The notes below the pieces were generated by a model. It was not told the origin of the DNA, made no database searches, and worked only from the letters and a program-made list of their open reading frames with translations. From assembly GCF_900240945.1 (NCBI RefSeq), contig NZ_OESG01000014.1, positions 1,096,014 to 1,160,013 of the forward strand: DNA of 64,000 bases, written 5' to 3'. The DNA is from Mycobacterium sp. 3519A. Its GTDB lineage: Bacteria; Actinomycetota; Actinomycetes; Mycobacteriales; Mycobacteriaceae. The position numbers were made by a program, and so were the translations under genes. Shown piece after piece: positions 16,667 through 25,332 of this stretch; the stretch's first letter is position 1; every line of letters begins with the position of its first letter.

Positions 16667-17875
16667 ATGCGCGCCCCGCACTACCCGCAGGACACTCCCG
16701 CCGCCACTCGTGTGCCCGGCATCGGCCGACTCTCGGTGCTGCTGGTTGAGGACGACCGGGCCGATGCCCTCCTGGTGGAGGAACTGATCGCCGACGCCGC
16801 CGTCGACATCGACTTCGCCTGGGCGCCTTCGATTTCGGAAGCCGAGCGGTTGTTGGTGCGCCGCCGCCCGGACTGTGTGCTGCTGGACCTGAACCTGCCC
16901 GACGCCACCGGCATCAACGCGCTTGAGCGCGTCAGCAAGGGTGATCCGACCATCCCGATCGTGGTGCTGACCGGGCTGAACGACGAGCACTTCGGCGTCT
17001 CCGCCGTCGCCTCGGGCGCGCAGGACTACCTGGTCAAAGGCCGGGTGGATCCGGAAACCCTGCGTCGCTCGCTGCTATATGCGATAGAGCGCAAACGTGC
17101 CGAGCTGACCGCGGTCGAACTGCATGCCAGCCAGTTGCGGGCCGGCGAGAACGCCCGCCTCGAGCGCGGGCTGCAACCTTCGCCGCTGCTGCTCGACGAC
17201 CCGGGCGTCGACATCGTCGCCCGGTACCGCGCGAGCCGGGCGTATGCGCTGCTCGGGGGCGACTTCTACGACGTCGTCCAGACACCGGACCGGACGGTGC
17301 ACGTGATGGTCGGCGACGTGGCCGGGCACGGACCGGACGAAGCGGCCCTTGGCGTGGCATTGCGCATCGGCTGGCGCGCCCTGACCTTCGCCGGGCTGCG
17401 CGGCAATGAGCGAATGCATCAACTGGAGCGGATCCTGCTCACCGAACGCCCGTCGAAGGGCATCTTCGCCACGCTGTTGAGCTTGGCGTTCGCCCCCGAC
17501 AGCCGACGATTCGATGCCGTGCGCGCTGGGCATCCCGGCATGTTGATGCATGGAAAAGACGACGTGCAATGGATCGAACCGCCCGCAGGGCCCGCGCTGG
17601 GCCTCGGCGCACGCGAATGGCCGGTCAACGAACTCGAACTGCCGGACGGCCACGGCCTGCTGTTGCTCACCGACGGCCTGTTCGAGGGCCACTCGGGCCG
17701 AGGCAACGAACGTCTCGGCGAGGACGGCCTGCTCGACCTGGCCCGCTCACTGGCCCCGCTGCCCGGCGCCGCGTTCGTGGACGCACTGATCGGCGAGGTG
17801 GAGGCGCGGGCGCGGACGCACGGCGGGCACACCGACGACATCGCGGTGGTGCGTGTCGAGCGGGCGCCGCGATGA
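16667..17875 (+). CDS. Response regulator with PP2C-type (SpoIIE/RsbU) phosphatase output
   Basis: Residues 22-135 are a receiver domain: VLLVEDD, the phospho-acceptor Asp74 in LLDLNLPD, and YLVKGRVD with the conserved Lys. Residues about 170-400 are a PP2C SpoIIE phosphatase: LLGGDFYDVV, MVGDVAGHGPDEAA, LLLTDGLFEG and HTDDIAVV. Such proteins remove phosphate from a Ser on STAS anti-anti-sigma factors when the receiver is phosphorylated. The next gene is a sensor kinase overlapping by ATGA, and an RsbW-like kinase and a STAS protein lie 2-3 kb away. The likely chain is kinase to phosphatase to STAS to a sigma factor. Confidence 0.88.
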   Translation: MRAPHYPQDTPAATRVPGIGRLSVLLVEDDRADALLVEELIADAAVDIDFAWAPSISEAERLLVRRRPDCVLLDLNLPDATGINALERVSKGDPTIPIVVLTGLNDEHFGVSAVASGAQDYLVKGRVDPETLRRSLLYAIERKRAELTAVELHASQLRAGENARLERGLQPSPLLLDDPGVDIVARYRASRAYALLGGDFYDVVQTPDRTVHVMVGDVAGHGPDEAALGVALRIGWRALTFAGLRGNERMHQLERILLTERPSKGIFATLLSLAFAPDSRRFDAVRAGHPGMLMHGKDDVQWIEPPAGPALGLGAREWPVNELELPDGHGLLLLTDGLFEGHSGRGNERLGEDGLLDLARSLAPLPGAAFVDALIGEVEARARTHGGHTDDIAVVRVERAPR

Positions 17876-19470
17876 CGGCACCCACGGAATCGCGCCGGTT
17901 GACCGTCCAAGGCTGGCAGAACCTGCTGTTGTCGGTGATGGGCGTGGTGGTGCTCGCAGGTGCCGTCGCGGGCGGCGTCCTGCTGTATCGCACCGACCGC
18001 GTGTCCAGCGAGTTGGTCGACAGTATCCAGCCCGCGCGGGTAGCCGCTTACCAGCTACAGGCGGCGCTGCGCGATCAGGAGACAGCGCTGCGCGGATACG
18101 CGATCGCGGCCGACCGGCAGTTCCTCGAACCGTATTTCGCCGGACAGCGCACCGAACAGGCGGCGGCCGACGAGATCCGCGCCCGCATGGGTTATGACCG
18201 TGAAGCGGTCGACGACCTCGAGGCCATCGAGCAGGCCGCCGCCCAATGGCGATCCAACTACGCCGACCCGCTGATCGCCGCCGTCACGCCGGGCAGGCCG
18301 TCGGTGGTGGACAGCGCCACCGCCGAACGCGGCAAGGCCGAATTCGACCGTCTGCGAACGCTGTTCGACGTGCAGAACCAGAACCTGGGTGCGGCGCGAC
18401 AGGCAGGCGTCGACGACTTGCAGGCGGCGCGGAACTGGCGCAACGCGGTGCTGATCGGCGTGATCGGCACGTTCTTCGCAATGACGGTGTTGCTTGCCGT
18501 GCTGGTGCGGAACGTGGTCACCAGGCCGTTGGCGGCCCTGGCCGCGTCGTGCAGGCGGATCACCGAAGGGAACTTCGGCGAACGCATTGCGATGAGCGGT
18601 CCCAGGGACATTCGCGGCATCGCGGCCGACGTCGAAGACATGCGGCAGCGCATCGTCGACGAACTCGAAGCGTCGAAGTCGGCCAGCGCGGCACTCGACG
18701 AGCAGACCATGGAATTGCGGCGCTCGAACGCGGAACTCGAGCAGTTCGCCTACGTCGCATCCCACGACCTTCAGGAACCGCTGCGCAAGGTGGCCTCCTT
18801 CTGCCAGTTGCTCGAAAAGCGCTACGGCGACAAACTCGACGAGCGCGGCATCGAGTACATCGGCTTCGCTGTCGACGGTGCCAAGCGCATGCAGGTGTTG
18901 ATCAACGATCTGCTCACCTTTTCCAGGGTGGGGCGGCTCAACGCCACGTACACCGACGTCGACCTGAACGCCACACTGAACGCCGCCCTCGGCAACCTGT
19001 CGACGGCAATCGAGGAGTCCGGCGCCGAAATCGTCACGCCGGCAACGGGTTTGCCGCACGTCGACGGGGACCCCACGTTACTGGCGATGGTGTGGCAGAA
19101 CCTCATCGGCAACGCGGTCAAGTTCCGCCGAGATGGGGTGGCGCCCAAGATCGTCGTCGAGTGTGAGCAGCGGGTCCGCGACGACGAAGTCGACTGGATC
19201 TTCACGGTGTCGGACAACGGCATCGGGATCCCGCAGGAATTCGCCGACAAGGTCTTCGTGATCTTCCAACGCCTGCACGGCCGCGACGCGTACAGCGGCA
19301 CGGGCATCGGACTCGCGTTGTGCAAGAAGATCGTCGAACACCACGGCGGCAACATCTGGATTGACTCCTCGTACACCGCGGGTACCCGGTTTCAATTCAC
19401 CCTGCCCGTTCAATCGACGGCCGAACCGGAGCCGCAGCCGGCGGCCATGCTGGAAGGAAGTACTGAATGA
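17872..19470 (+). CDS. CHASE3-HAMP sensor histidine kinase
   Basis: This is a membrane kinase of 532 residues. TM1 is near residues 15-35 (LLLSVMGVVVLAGAVAGGVLLY). An extracellular helical CHASE3 sensor follows, with QDQETALRGYAIAADRQFLEPY-like spacing. TM2 is near 185-210, then a HAMP segment. The H-box is ASHDLQEPLRKV with His298. The ATPase domain has WQNLIGNAVKF, SDNGIGIP and GTGIGLALCKKIV. Start and stop overlap both neighbours by ATGA, so the three signalling genes are one operon. Targets are probably the two receivers beside it. The stimulus is unknown. Confidence 0.9.
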   Translation: MTAPTESRRLTVQGWQNLLLSVMGVVVLAGAVAGGVLLYRTDRVSSELVDSIQPARVAAYQLQAALRDQETALRGYAIAADRQFLEPYFAGQRTEQAAADEIRARMGYDREAVDDLEAIEQAAAQWRSNYADPLIAAVTPGRPSVVDSATAERGKAEFDRLRTLFDVQNQNLGAARQAGVDDLQAARNWRNAVLIGVIGTFFAMTVLLAVLVRNVVTRPLAALAASCRRITEGNFGERIAMSGPRDIRGIAADVEDMRQRIVDELEASKSASAALDEQTMELRRSNAELEQFAYVASHDLQEPLRKVASFCQLLEKRYGDKLDERGIEYIGFAVDGAKRMQVLINDLLTFSRVGRLNATYTDVDLNATLNAALGNLSTAIEESGAEIVTPATGLPHVDGDPTLLAMVWQNLIGNAVKFRRDGVAPKIVVECEQRVRDDEVDWIFTVSDNGIGIPQEFADKVFVIFQRLHGRDAYSGTGIGLALCKKIVEHHGGNIWIDSSYTAGTRFQFTLPVQSTAEPEPQPAAMLEGSTE

Positions 19471-19916
19471 CGTCACAAGCCGGGGAAGGCCGGGCGATCG
19501 ACGTGCTGCTCGTCGAGGACGACCCGGGTGACGAGCTGATCACTCGGGAAGCGTTCGAACACAACAAGATCAAGAACACGTTGCACGTCGCGCACGACGG
19601 CCAGGAGGGGCTGGACTTCCTCTACCAGCGTGGTGCATACGCCGACGCGCCGCGCCCGGATCTGATTCTGCTTGACCTGAACCTGCCGAAATACGACGGG
19701 CGCCAGTTGCTCGAGAAGATCAAGTCCGATCCCGACCTGTGCCACATTCCGGTCGTGGTGCTCACCACGTCCTCGGCGGAGGAAGACATTCTGCGCAGTT
19801 ACAAGTTGCACGCCAACGCTTACGTGACAAAGCCGGTCGACCTCGACCAGTTCATGAGCGCCGTGCGGCAGATCGACGAATTCTTCGTCCAAGTCGTGCG
19901 GCTGCCACAGTTCTAA
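19467..19916 (+). CDS. Stand-alone receiver protein (RcpA-like response regulator)
   Basis: A single receiver domain of 149 residues without output domain. LLVEDDPGD gives the acidic pocket, Asp70 in LILLDLNLPKYDG is the phosphorylation site, and YVTKPVD has the conserved Lys. The pattern, including the inserted FLYQRGAYADAPRPD loop, is that of phytochrome-type RcpA receivers, often found next to CHASE3 kinases. It may relay phosphate or compete with the PP2C receiver. It overlaps the kinase gene by 4 bases and its TAA overlaps the stop of the convergent RsbW-like gene in CTAA. Confidence 0.88.
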   Translation: MTSQAGEGRAIDVLLVEDDPGDELITREAFEHNKIKNTLHVAHDGQEGLDFLYQRGAYADAPRPDLILLDLNLPKYDGRQLLEKIKSDPDLCHIPVVVLTTSSAEEDILRSYKLHANAYVTKPVDLDQFMSAVRQIDEFFVQVVRLPQF

Positions 19917-20353
19917 CGGGCCGCGTCGACCCCGGTCCATTCCAGGCTGACGCGGGTGCCGCTCGGCGACGTGTCGACGGTGGCCTGATCGGCCAGCGCC
20001 TGCATGAGCGGGATTCCCCGGCCTCGCTTGAGTTCCCGGGTCCCCGGATCGGTGTTCCGCCAGGCGCCCTGGTCCTCGATGGTCACCGTCAGTGTGGCCG
20101 CGTTCACGTCGTATTGCGCCTGGACCTGCATCACGCCGGGTTGGTCGGCGGTCGCGTAGGCGTACTCCGCGGCGTTGGCCATCGCCTCGTTGACGGCGAG
20201 CACCACATCGCACGCCTTCGCCGCGTCGAGCGCGAAGTGGTGGTGCAACCACTCCGAGAACTCACGCCGGATGGCAGAGGCGGTCGCTGGGTCAGCGGTG
20301 GCGTCGATGCGCGCGAACTGTGGGCTGTTGCAAAGCGTTTCAAAGGATGACAT
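19913..20353 (-). CDS. RsbW-like anti-sigma serine kinase (HATPase_c_2)
   Basis: An ATP-binding GHKL domain of 146 residues. The N-box is DVVLAVNEAMANAAEYAY, the G1 box is IEDQGAW, and the G2-like segment is KRGRGIPLMQALAD. RsbW/SpoIIAB kinases bind a sigma factor and phosphorylate a STAS partner. The STAS gene lies 33 bases upstream on the same strand, making a partner-switch pair. No sigma factor gene is adjacent. It is convergent with the receiver gene. Confidence 0.85.
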   Translation of the reverse strand: MSSFETLCNSPQFARIDATADPATASAIRREFSEWLHHHFALDAAKACDVVLAVNEAMANAAEYAYATADQPGVMQVQAQYDVNAATLTVTIEDQGAWRNTDPGTRELKRGRGIPLMQALADQATVDTSPSGTRVSLEWTGVDAAR

Positions 20354-20386
20354 CTCGGCCTGCTGGCTACCCCGTCCGCGGCCTAG

Positions 20387-20749
20387 TTATGCCGCTAACG
20401 CGGCAAGTGCTTCGTCGAGTGTGGCATGCAGGCCGACGACGTCGGCGATCCCGACGAGCTTGAGTGGGCGGCTGGTAGCCGGACCCTCGGCGACGACCGC
20501 GAACCGCATGTCCGCGGGCAACTCTTCGCGAGCGGCGACCAAAATGCCCATCCCTGCCGAGGCGAGGAAGTCGACGGCGGAAAGATCGACGACAACCCCA
20601 CGCGGTCCGTCCTTGGCCGCGGTGGCGATCGCCTCCTCGAGTTGTGAAGCGGTGAGCATGTCGACCACACCCGCTACGGATAGCACCTCGATGTCATCGA
20701 CGCGCCTGCGCTCGATGGTGCACTGACTGGCTGCGGACTGGCCCGACAC
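20387..20749 (-). CDS. STAS-domain anti-anti-sigma factor (RsbV-like)
   Basis: A single STAS domain of 120 residues. VVVDLSAVDFLASAGMGIL contains the phosphorylatable Ser64 at the start of the signature helix. The C-terminal ATLDEALAAL is typical. It should be phosphorylated by the RsbW-like kinase encoded 33 bases downstream and dephosphorylated by a PP2C such as the one at 16667-17875. Mycobacterial homologues (RsfA, RsfB) act on SigF through UsfX, which makes SigF the likely final target; this is inference. Confidence 0.85.
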   Translation of the reverse strand: MSGQSAASQCTIERRRVDDIEVLSVAGVVDMLTASQLEEAIATAAKDGPRGVVVDLSAVDFLASAGMGILVAAREELPADMRFAVVAEGPATSRPLKLVGIADVVGLHATLDEALAALAA

Positions 20750-20831
20750 GTTCTACCTCCAACATGACTGAAACCGTCGGCCATTGCGCGTGGTCCGGCG
20801 GGTACCTCGCCTGTTCCCAATCGGCCGATTC

Positions 20832-22076
20832 TTAAACATTGGCTGGTGTCCGGGCAAACTCGGCGGTGATCCGGTCGAGCAGCGCCGGGTAGCGGTTCGC
20901 CTCGCGGTGCCTGCCCGGTTTGCCGCTGCTGATCAGGCCGGCCGCCAGCCCGCGTTGCGGGTCGGCCCACACGGCGATGTTCACCAGCCCGGTGTGCCCG
21001 AACGCGGCGGGTGCGTTGCGTCCGAACGGGCCGAACCGGTTCGAGCCGAGCATGTATCCGGTGCCCCAGCGCAGCGGCATCAGCCCGGTCGCGATGTCAG
21101 GGCGCAGCCTGCGGCACTCCTTCGTCGCGGCCCGCAGGGTGTCCGCGGACATGATCCGCACTCCGTCGAGTTCGCCTCCGCGGCGCAGTATTTCGGCGAA
21201 GCGCGACAATTCGTCGGCGGTTGACACCGTATTGGACGACGGCACCACGCCGGTGAGGAACTGCCGGGTGTTCGAATACGGGATGATCTGGTGCATCGTG
21301 CCGCCGACCGCGGTGCGGAATGCGGCCGCGATGGGCGGCGGCAGCGGCCTGCCGGTCGGGTAACTCGGGGCGACCAGTGGCACATCGGCATCGGCGACGC
21401 CATAGTTCGTCCACCGGAAGCCGAGCGGATCGAGGATCTCGGTTGCCAGCACCTCGCGAATGTTCTTGCCGGTGGCCGCCGATACGATCTCTCGGACCAA
21501 CGGGCCCCAGGTCAGCGCGTGATAGATGTGCACAAGGCCGGGGCGGTAGATCGGCTTCAGGTTGCCGAGCATCTCGCGGGCGTATGCGCTGTCGTCCATC
21601 CGCTTGAGGTCCGGTCGCGGTCCGGTCGCGAACGGCACGCCCGCGCTGTGCGTCATCACGTGCCGGATCGTGGTGCGGTCCTTGCCGTGGCTGGTGTAGC
21701 TCGGCAGGTAGTTGCACACCCGGTCGTCGAGCGACAACACGCCGCGCTCGGCCAGCATGTGCACGACGGTGCTGGTGATCGCCTTGGCGGCGGAATACAC
21801 GCAAAACGGCGTTTGCGTTGTGACAGTTGTCTTTTCGGCATCGGGCGGATCGTCGGGTCCGTTGCCCCAGCCGTGGCCGATCGCGCGGTTGAGCACGACC
21901 CTGCCGTTGTGCCGCAGGCAGAGTTGGATCGCAGGGTGCATGCCAGCCCGATACCAGTGCCGGGCGGCCTGCCAGATGCGTTCGACGGACGCCGGGTCGA
22001 TCGCGCAGTGGTCCTCCGCGCCGATGTCCGTGACGGCGTCGAGGTCGGCGGGGACGCGGATCCTGCCGTCGCTCAT
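20832..22076 (-). CDS. lipE: LipE-like serine esterase of the beta-lactamase fold
   Basis: The nucleophile motif is SxxK at residues 95-98 (YSAAKA). The Tyr of motif 2 is in [11 protein letters not shown] and the third motif is GHTG ([12 protein letters not shown]). Class C beta-lactamase-like esterases of this group hydrolyse short ester lipids. The length of 414 residues and motif context agree with mycobacterial LipE (Rv3775). No signal peptide is visible, so it may be cytosolic. Its start overlaps the nitrobindin stop by ATGA, so the two are translated together, which is not the Rv3775 context. Confidence 0.8.
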   Translation of the reverse strand: MSDGRIRVPADLDAVTDIGAEDHCAIDPASVERIWQAARHWYRAGMHPAIQLCLRHNGRVVLNRAIGHGWGNGPDDPPDAEKTTVTTQTPFCVYSAAKAITSTVVHMLAERGVLSLDDRVCNYLPSYTSHGKDRTTIRHVMTHSAGVPFATGPRPDLKRMDDSAYAREMLGNLKPIYRPGLVHIYHALTWGPLVREIVSAATGKNIREVLATEILDPLGFRWTNYGVADADVPLVAPSYPTGRPLPPPIAAAFRTAVGGTMHQIIPYSNTRQFLTGVVPSSNTVSTADELSRFAEILRRGGELDGVRIMSADTLRAATKECRRLRPDIATGLMPLRWGTGYMLGSNRFGPFGRNAPAAFGHTGLVNIAVWADPQRGLAAGLISSGKPGRHREANRYPALLDRITAEFARTPANV

Positions 22077-22558
22077 CCGGCGTTCCTCCGCAGTGTCGCG
22101 GCCAAGTGATGTTGCAAAGGCAGGCCGACCGCGCCCATCCGCAACGTGTAAGTCAGCTGGTCGCTGTCGACGCGGATCGACCGGCTCAGCGCGGTGACTT
22201 CTTTGGCCGACGAGGTACGGCCGATCGCCGTCGCGGTCAGCTCCAACTCCATGGTGGCGCCGGCCGTCGTCAGCGTGCCCTCACCAATCTCGGTGATGCC
22301 GGTGGGATGGGCCAGCACGAGTTCCACGCGATCCGCCGACGGCATCCGCAGGTATCCGGTTTCGGCGTGCAAGGGACGGCCGTCGTCGGCGGCCCTGGTG
22401 CGCTGGCCGTAGACGAGGAACGGCTTGCCGACGTGACCGAACGTCACTTCCTCCAGATAGCCGAACGGTTCGATCGTCGGGTACTCGCCGTCGCCGCGGC
22501 CCGACCAGGTGCCGATCAAAGGCGCGAGGGCGGCAATGCCGGGATGCAGATCGGCCAC
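22073..22558 (-). CDS. Nitrobindin-like heme protein (putative peroxynitrite isomerase)
   Basis: This 161-residue beta-barrel starts with [14 protein letters not shown], followed by [32 protein letters not shown] and [15 protein letters not shown]. These blocks match Rv2717c and plant and human nitrobindins. The C-terminal [11 protein letters not shown] contains the His expected to ligate heme. Nitrobindins bind ferric heme and turn peroxynitrite into nitrate. It is the first gene of a two-gene operon with lipE and divergent from a PPOX-class enzyme. The genomic context differs from Rv2717c, so it may be a second copy. Confidence 0.85.
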   Translation of the reverse strand: MADLHPGIAALAPLIGTWSGRGDGEYPTIEPFGYLEEVTFGHVGKPFLVYGQRTRAADDGRPLHAETGYLRMPSADRVELVLAHPTGITEIGEGTLTTAGATMELELTATAIGRTSSAKEVTALSRSIRVDSDQLTYTLRMGAVGLPLQHHLAATLRRNAG

Positions 22559-22596
22559 GTCGCCAGGGTACGGAATAGCGGAGGAGCGATCGTGAG

Positions 22597-23040
22597 TTGC
22601 CGGTTGACATGACCGCCATCACATTCGACCCCCACACGCTGATCGCCGAGAGCAGGCTCGGCGTGCTGGCCACCATCAAGAGCAACGGCCTGCCGCAACT
22701 GTCGCCGGTGACCCCGTACTACGACCGGGACGCGGGCGTCATCTACGTGTCGATGACTGAGGGCCGCGCCAAGACCGCGAACCTGCGCCGCGATCCCCGT
22801 GCGGCGCTCGAGGTCACCAGTTCCGACGGTTGGGCGTGGGGGACGGCCGAGGGCACGGTCACGTTGACCGGTCCGGGCACCGACCCGCACGGTCCCGAGG
22901 TCGAAGCGCTCGTCGACTACTACCGAGCTGCCGCAGGTGAACACCCGGACTGGGACGAGTACCGCGCGGTGATGGTGTCCGACCGCCGCGTGCTGATGGC
23001 GATGACGGTCGAGCGGGTGTACGGCGAAAAGATCCGCTAG
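22597..23040 (+). CDS. PPOX-class F420-dependent oxidoreductase
   Basis: A split-barrel flavin/F420 protein of about 147 residues. [34 protein letters not shown] is the family opening, then TNLRRDP-like [15 protein letters not shown] and the C-terminal [19 protein letters not shown]. These enzymes use F420H2 to reduce diverse compounds or biliverdin. I prefer the TTG at 22597, because GGAGGAG at 22580-22586 is correctly spaced from it and 22 bases from the next ATG at 22609. The stop shares CTAG with the convergent lipoprotein gene. Confidence 0.8.
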   Translation: MPVDMTAITFDPHTLIAESRLGVLATIKSNGLPQLSPVTPYYDRDAGVIYVSMTEGRAKTANLRRDPRAALEVTSSDGWAWGTAEGTVTLTGPGTDPHGPEVEALVDYYRAAAGEHPDWDEYRAVMVSDRRVLMAMTVERVYGEKIR

Positions 23041-23483
23041 CCGCCGGGGTTGGCGGGCGGGGGAGTGCCCGGATTGCGGGCGATGATCTGGCCCAACTGG
23101 CCGAGCGCACCGATCAGGTCACCGGGGCCGCTCTGGGGCACGGGCTGATCGGTCAACTGCCAGGTCTGGCATTCGTTGGTGGTGAACGACGTGTCGGTGG
23201 GCTCGATCTGCACGATCTGCGCCTTTTTCGACAGCGCGTTGTCGACGATGTCGGTGCCGTTGGTGCGCTTCCAGTAGCAGGCGCCGTCGCCGACGGGACC
23301 TGCCGAGGCGTAGGTGCCGGGCTGGATGTCCTTGCCGACCGCGAAGGTGCCGTCGCCGTCGATGGTGGTCTTCGGGCCTGGCGGCGGTGGTGCGGGCGTG
23401 GGATCGGCGGACGCGCCCGCCGGGGATCCCGCACAGCCAACCAAGACGAGCGCTGCCGCGACGGCGGCTCTTGTCGGCTTCAT
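23037..23483 (-). CDS. Putative secreted lipoprotein
   Basis: The N-terminus MKPTRAAVAAALVLVGCAG is a lipoprotein signal with lipobox LVGC, followed by a Pro-rich linker. The mature domain has GTFAVGKDIQPGTYASAGPVGDGACYWKR, a beta-sandwich segment seen in many actinobacterial surface proteins, and two further Cys (ACYW, NECQTW) that may pair. Function is not known. The ATG at 23483 was chosen over an upstream GTG. A terminator hairpin separates it from the heme-binding gene upstream. Confidence 0.7.
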   Translation of the reverse strand: MKPTRAAVAAALVLVGCAGSPAGASADPTPAPPPPGPKTTIDGDGTFAVGKDIQPGTYASAGPVGDGACYWKRTNGTDIVDNALSKKAQIVQIEPTDTSFTTNECQTWQLTDQPVPQSGPGDLIGALGQLGQIIARNPGTPPPANPGG

Positions 23484-23519
23484 GCCCACAGAGTAGTCGC
23501 TAAGCCGTGCTAACGAAAA

Positions 23520-23552
23520 CCGCCCGCCACAGCGAGGGGCTGCGGCGGGCGG
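23520..23552 (-). terminator. Terminator hairpin after the heme-binding protein gene
   Basis: CCGCCCGCC-a-CAG (23520-23532) pairs with CTG-c-GGCGGGCGG (23540-23552) with one mismatch and a 7-base loop. It lies 15 bases past the stop of the leftward hemophore-like gene. Confidence 0.7.
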
Positions 23553-23567
23553 TGGTCGAGCGATGGG

Positions 23568-23966
23568 CTAGCCGGCCATGAACTCGCTGTAGGCCGACGC
23601 CAGCTCCGGCGGCAACACCGACACGTTGCACTGACGCTGGGTGTCACCGATCGGCGCCAGGATGCCCTTCAGGTCGTAGTACTCCTGCGGGTTGGCGGTG
23701 AAGTAACCGCGCAGCGTCGCCGACGCCTGGTCGCGCGGTTGGCTGAACGCCGCGCCGACGGCCTGGTTGGCAGCCGGATGGCTGTTCAGGTAACCGCGGG
23801 CCGAGCCCAGCGTCGAGCTGACCGTGTTGGACACGCCGGCCGCCGAGCAGTCCGGCGCCGCGACCGCATTGGGCGCGGCGATGGTTGCTGCAGCTACGCC
23901 CCCGAGCAGACAGCCCGCAGCGACACCGGCGACGCGCCGGCGCGCAGTGATACCACTGAATTTCAT
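23568..23966 (-). CDS. Secreted heme-binding protein (mycobacterial hemophore family)
   Basis: The signal peptide runs to about residue 37 (VAGCLLGG-type core, cleavage near AVAA). The mature part of about 95 residues is helical: CSAAGVSNTVSSTLGSARGYLNSHPAANQAV, then LRGYFTANPQEYYDLKGILAPIGDTQRQC. This is the pattern of the mycobacterial heme-binding family to which Rv0203 belongs, with a Cys pair bracketing the bundle. Such proteins scavenge heme outside the cell. AAGGAAG before the ATG at 23966 supports this start. It has its own terminator and is divergent from the reductase gene. Confidence 0.75.
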   Translation of the reverse strand: MKFSGITARRRVAGVAAGCLLGGVAAATIAAPNAVAAPDCSAAGVSNTVSSTLGSARGYLNSHPAANQAVGAAFSQPRDQASATLRGYFTANPQEYYDLKGILAPIGDTQRQCNVSVLPPELASAYSEFMAG

Positions 23967-24163
23967 GATCAATTTCTTCCTTCGAATTGCGATTCGTCGC
24001 TGTTTCCCCCGTCCCCGAAAACCAAGGTAGCCGAACGCAAAAGTGCCTAAACCGGGTCGGCGTAGCGACTGACGGAGGGGCGAAAAGCGTTACAGCTCAA
24101 CGGCGTGAAATACGCCTCAAAATCGCCTGAATTCGGTAAGCGAGCCACCAGATCGAAGCGGAG

Positions 24164-24183
24164 ATCTTGAAAACTCTCAAGAT
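24164..24183. promoter_or_regulatory. Inverted repeat ATCTTGA-N6-TCAAGAT, operator candidate
   Basis: A perfect 7-base inverted repeat with a 6-base spacer lies in the divergent gap between the heme-binding gene and the reductase gene, 77 bases before the reductase start. A TetR-type site is plausible; no regulator gene is adjacent. Confidence 0.4.
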
Positions 24184-24259
24184 TTGCCCGCAGCTCTTAA
24201 TTGATCGTGATTCGTATAGTGACCGAATTGTTATTCGCCGGGCGGTAGCGTGCCTCGGT

Positions 24260-25330
24260 GTGACGCGGTACCGAGTCATTCAGTGGGGCACGGGCGCGGT
24301 CGGCGCCGAAATGATCACCGCGATTCTCGACCACCGAACCGACCTCGATCTGGTCGGCGCGAAGGTCTACACCGACGCCAAGGACGGCGCGGATGTCGGC
24401 GCGATCCTCGGACGCGAACCGGTGGGTGTGGTAGCGACAGCCGACGCGGCGGCGGCGTTGGCCATCGAGGCCGACTGCGTGCTGTACACCCCGCGCACCG
24501 CCGACCTCGACGAGGTGTGTGCGATTTTGGCCGCGGGCAAGAACGTCGTCACGACGGCCTTTCTGTTTCATCCCCGCCGCCTGCCCGCCGCCGACCGGGA
24601 CCGCGTGCTGGCCGCATGTGAACAGAGCGGCACCAGCGTGCACGGCAGCGGACTGAACCCCGGGAATCTGTCGGGTGCGCTGCCGTTGGCGCTGTCGGGG
24701 ATGAGCAGGCGCATCGACGCGATCACGCTGCAGGAGCGGGCCGACTGGTCGGTGTACGAGAGCACCGGCATCACGTTCGACAACATGGCGTTCGGTCAAC
24801 CGGTGGAGGCGATCAGCACGGCCACCAACGACTTCCTGGCGTTCAACAGCGGCATCTTCACCGAGCAGGTGTGGTTCCTCGCCGATGCGCTCAACGCGGG
24901 CATCGACGAGGTGACCGCGACCGTGGACGCCGTCGCGGCCCGCGAGGACCATCAGATCTTCGACAGACTGCTGCGGGCGGGGACAACGGCGGGGCAGCGG
25001 TGGAACTGGGTGGGCAGGCGCAACGGCGAACCGCTGATCGAGATCGAGACGCTGTGGACCGTCGGCGGCGAGGACCCCGACCATTGGCCGCGCCCGAAGG
25101 ACGGGTGGACATTGACCATCGAGGGCGATCCGTCGATGCGGACACATTTCATCTCGCTTGCGAGTTTCACCCGGTCTGCTGGCATCGCCGAACACGTGCG
25201 GTCGGCCAACGTGGCGACGGCGATGCAGGTGCTCAACGCGGTGCCGGCGGTGTGCGAGGCCGCACCGGGCTTCGCGACGACGGCGACCCTGCCACTGGTG
25301 CGCAGTCACACCGGCTTCGGCCACGGTTAG
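24260..25330 (+). CDS. Dihydrodipicolinate reductase-like NAD(P)-dependent oxidoreductase
   Basis: The Rossmann motif is at the very start (VIQWGTGAVGAEMITAI). TPRTADLDEVCAILAAGKNVVTT follows, then HGSGLNPGNLSGALPLALSG. This arrangement is that of the DapB-like/2,4-diaminopentanoate dehydrogenase-like family common in mycobacteria. The substrate is not known. The GTG at 24260 puts the Rossmann strand at residues 4-12 as in relatives. A -10-like TAGCGT lies 8 bases upstream, so the message may be leaderless. It ends 2 bases from the convergent MDMPI-family gene. Confidence 0.75.
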   Translation: MTRYRVIQWGTGAVGAEMITAILDHRTDLDLVGAKVYTDAKDGADVGAILGREPVGVVATADAAAALAIEADCVLYTPRTADLDEVCAILAAGKNVVTTAFLFHPRRLPAADRDRVLAACEQSGTSVHGSGLNPGNLSGALPLALSGMSRRIDAITLQERADWSVYESTGITFDNMAFGQPVEAISTATNDFLAFNSGIFTEQVWFLADALNAGIDEVTATVDAVAAREDHQIFDRLLRAGTTAGQRWNWVGRRNGEPLIEIETLWTVGGEDPDHWPRPKDGWTLTIEGDPSMRTHFISLASFTRSAGIAEHVRSANVATAMQVLNAVPAVCEAAPGFATTATLPLVRSHTGFGHG

Positions 25331-25332
25331 CC

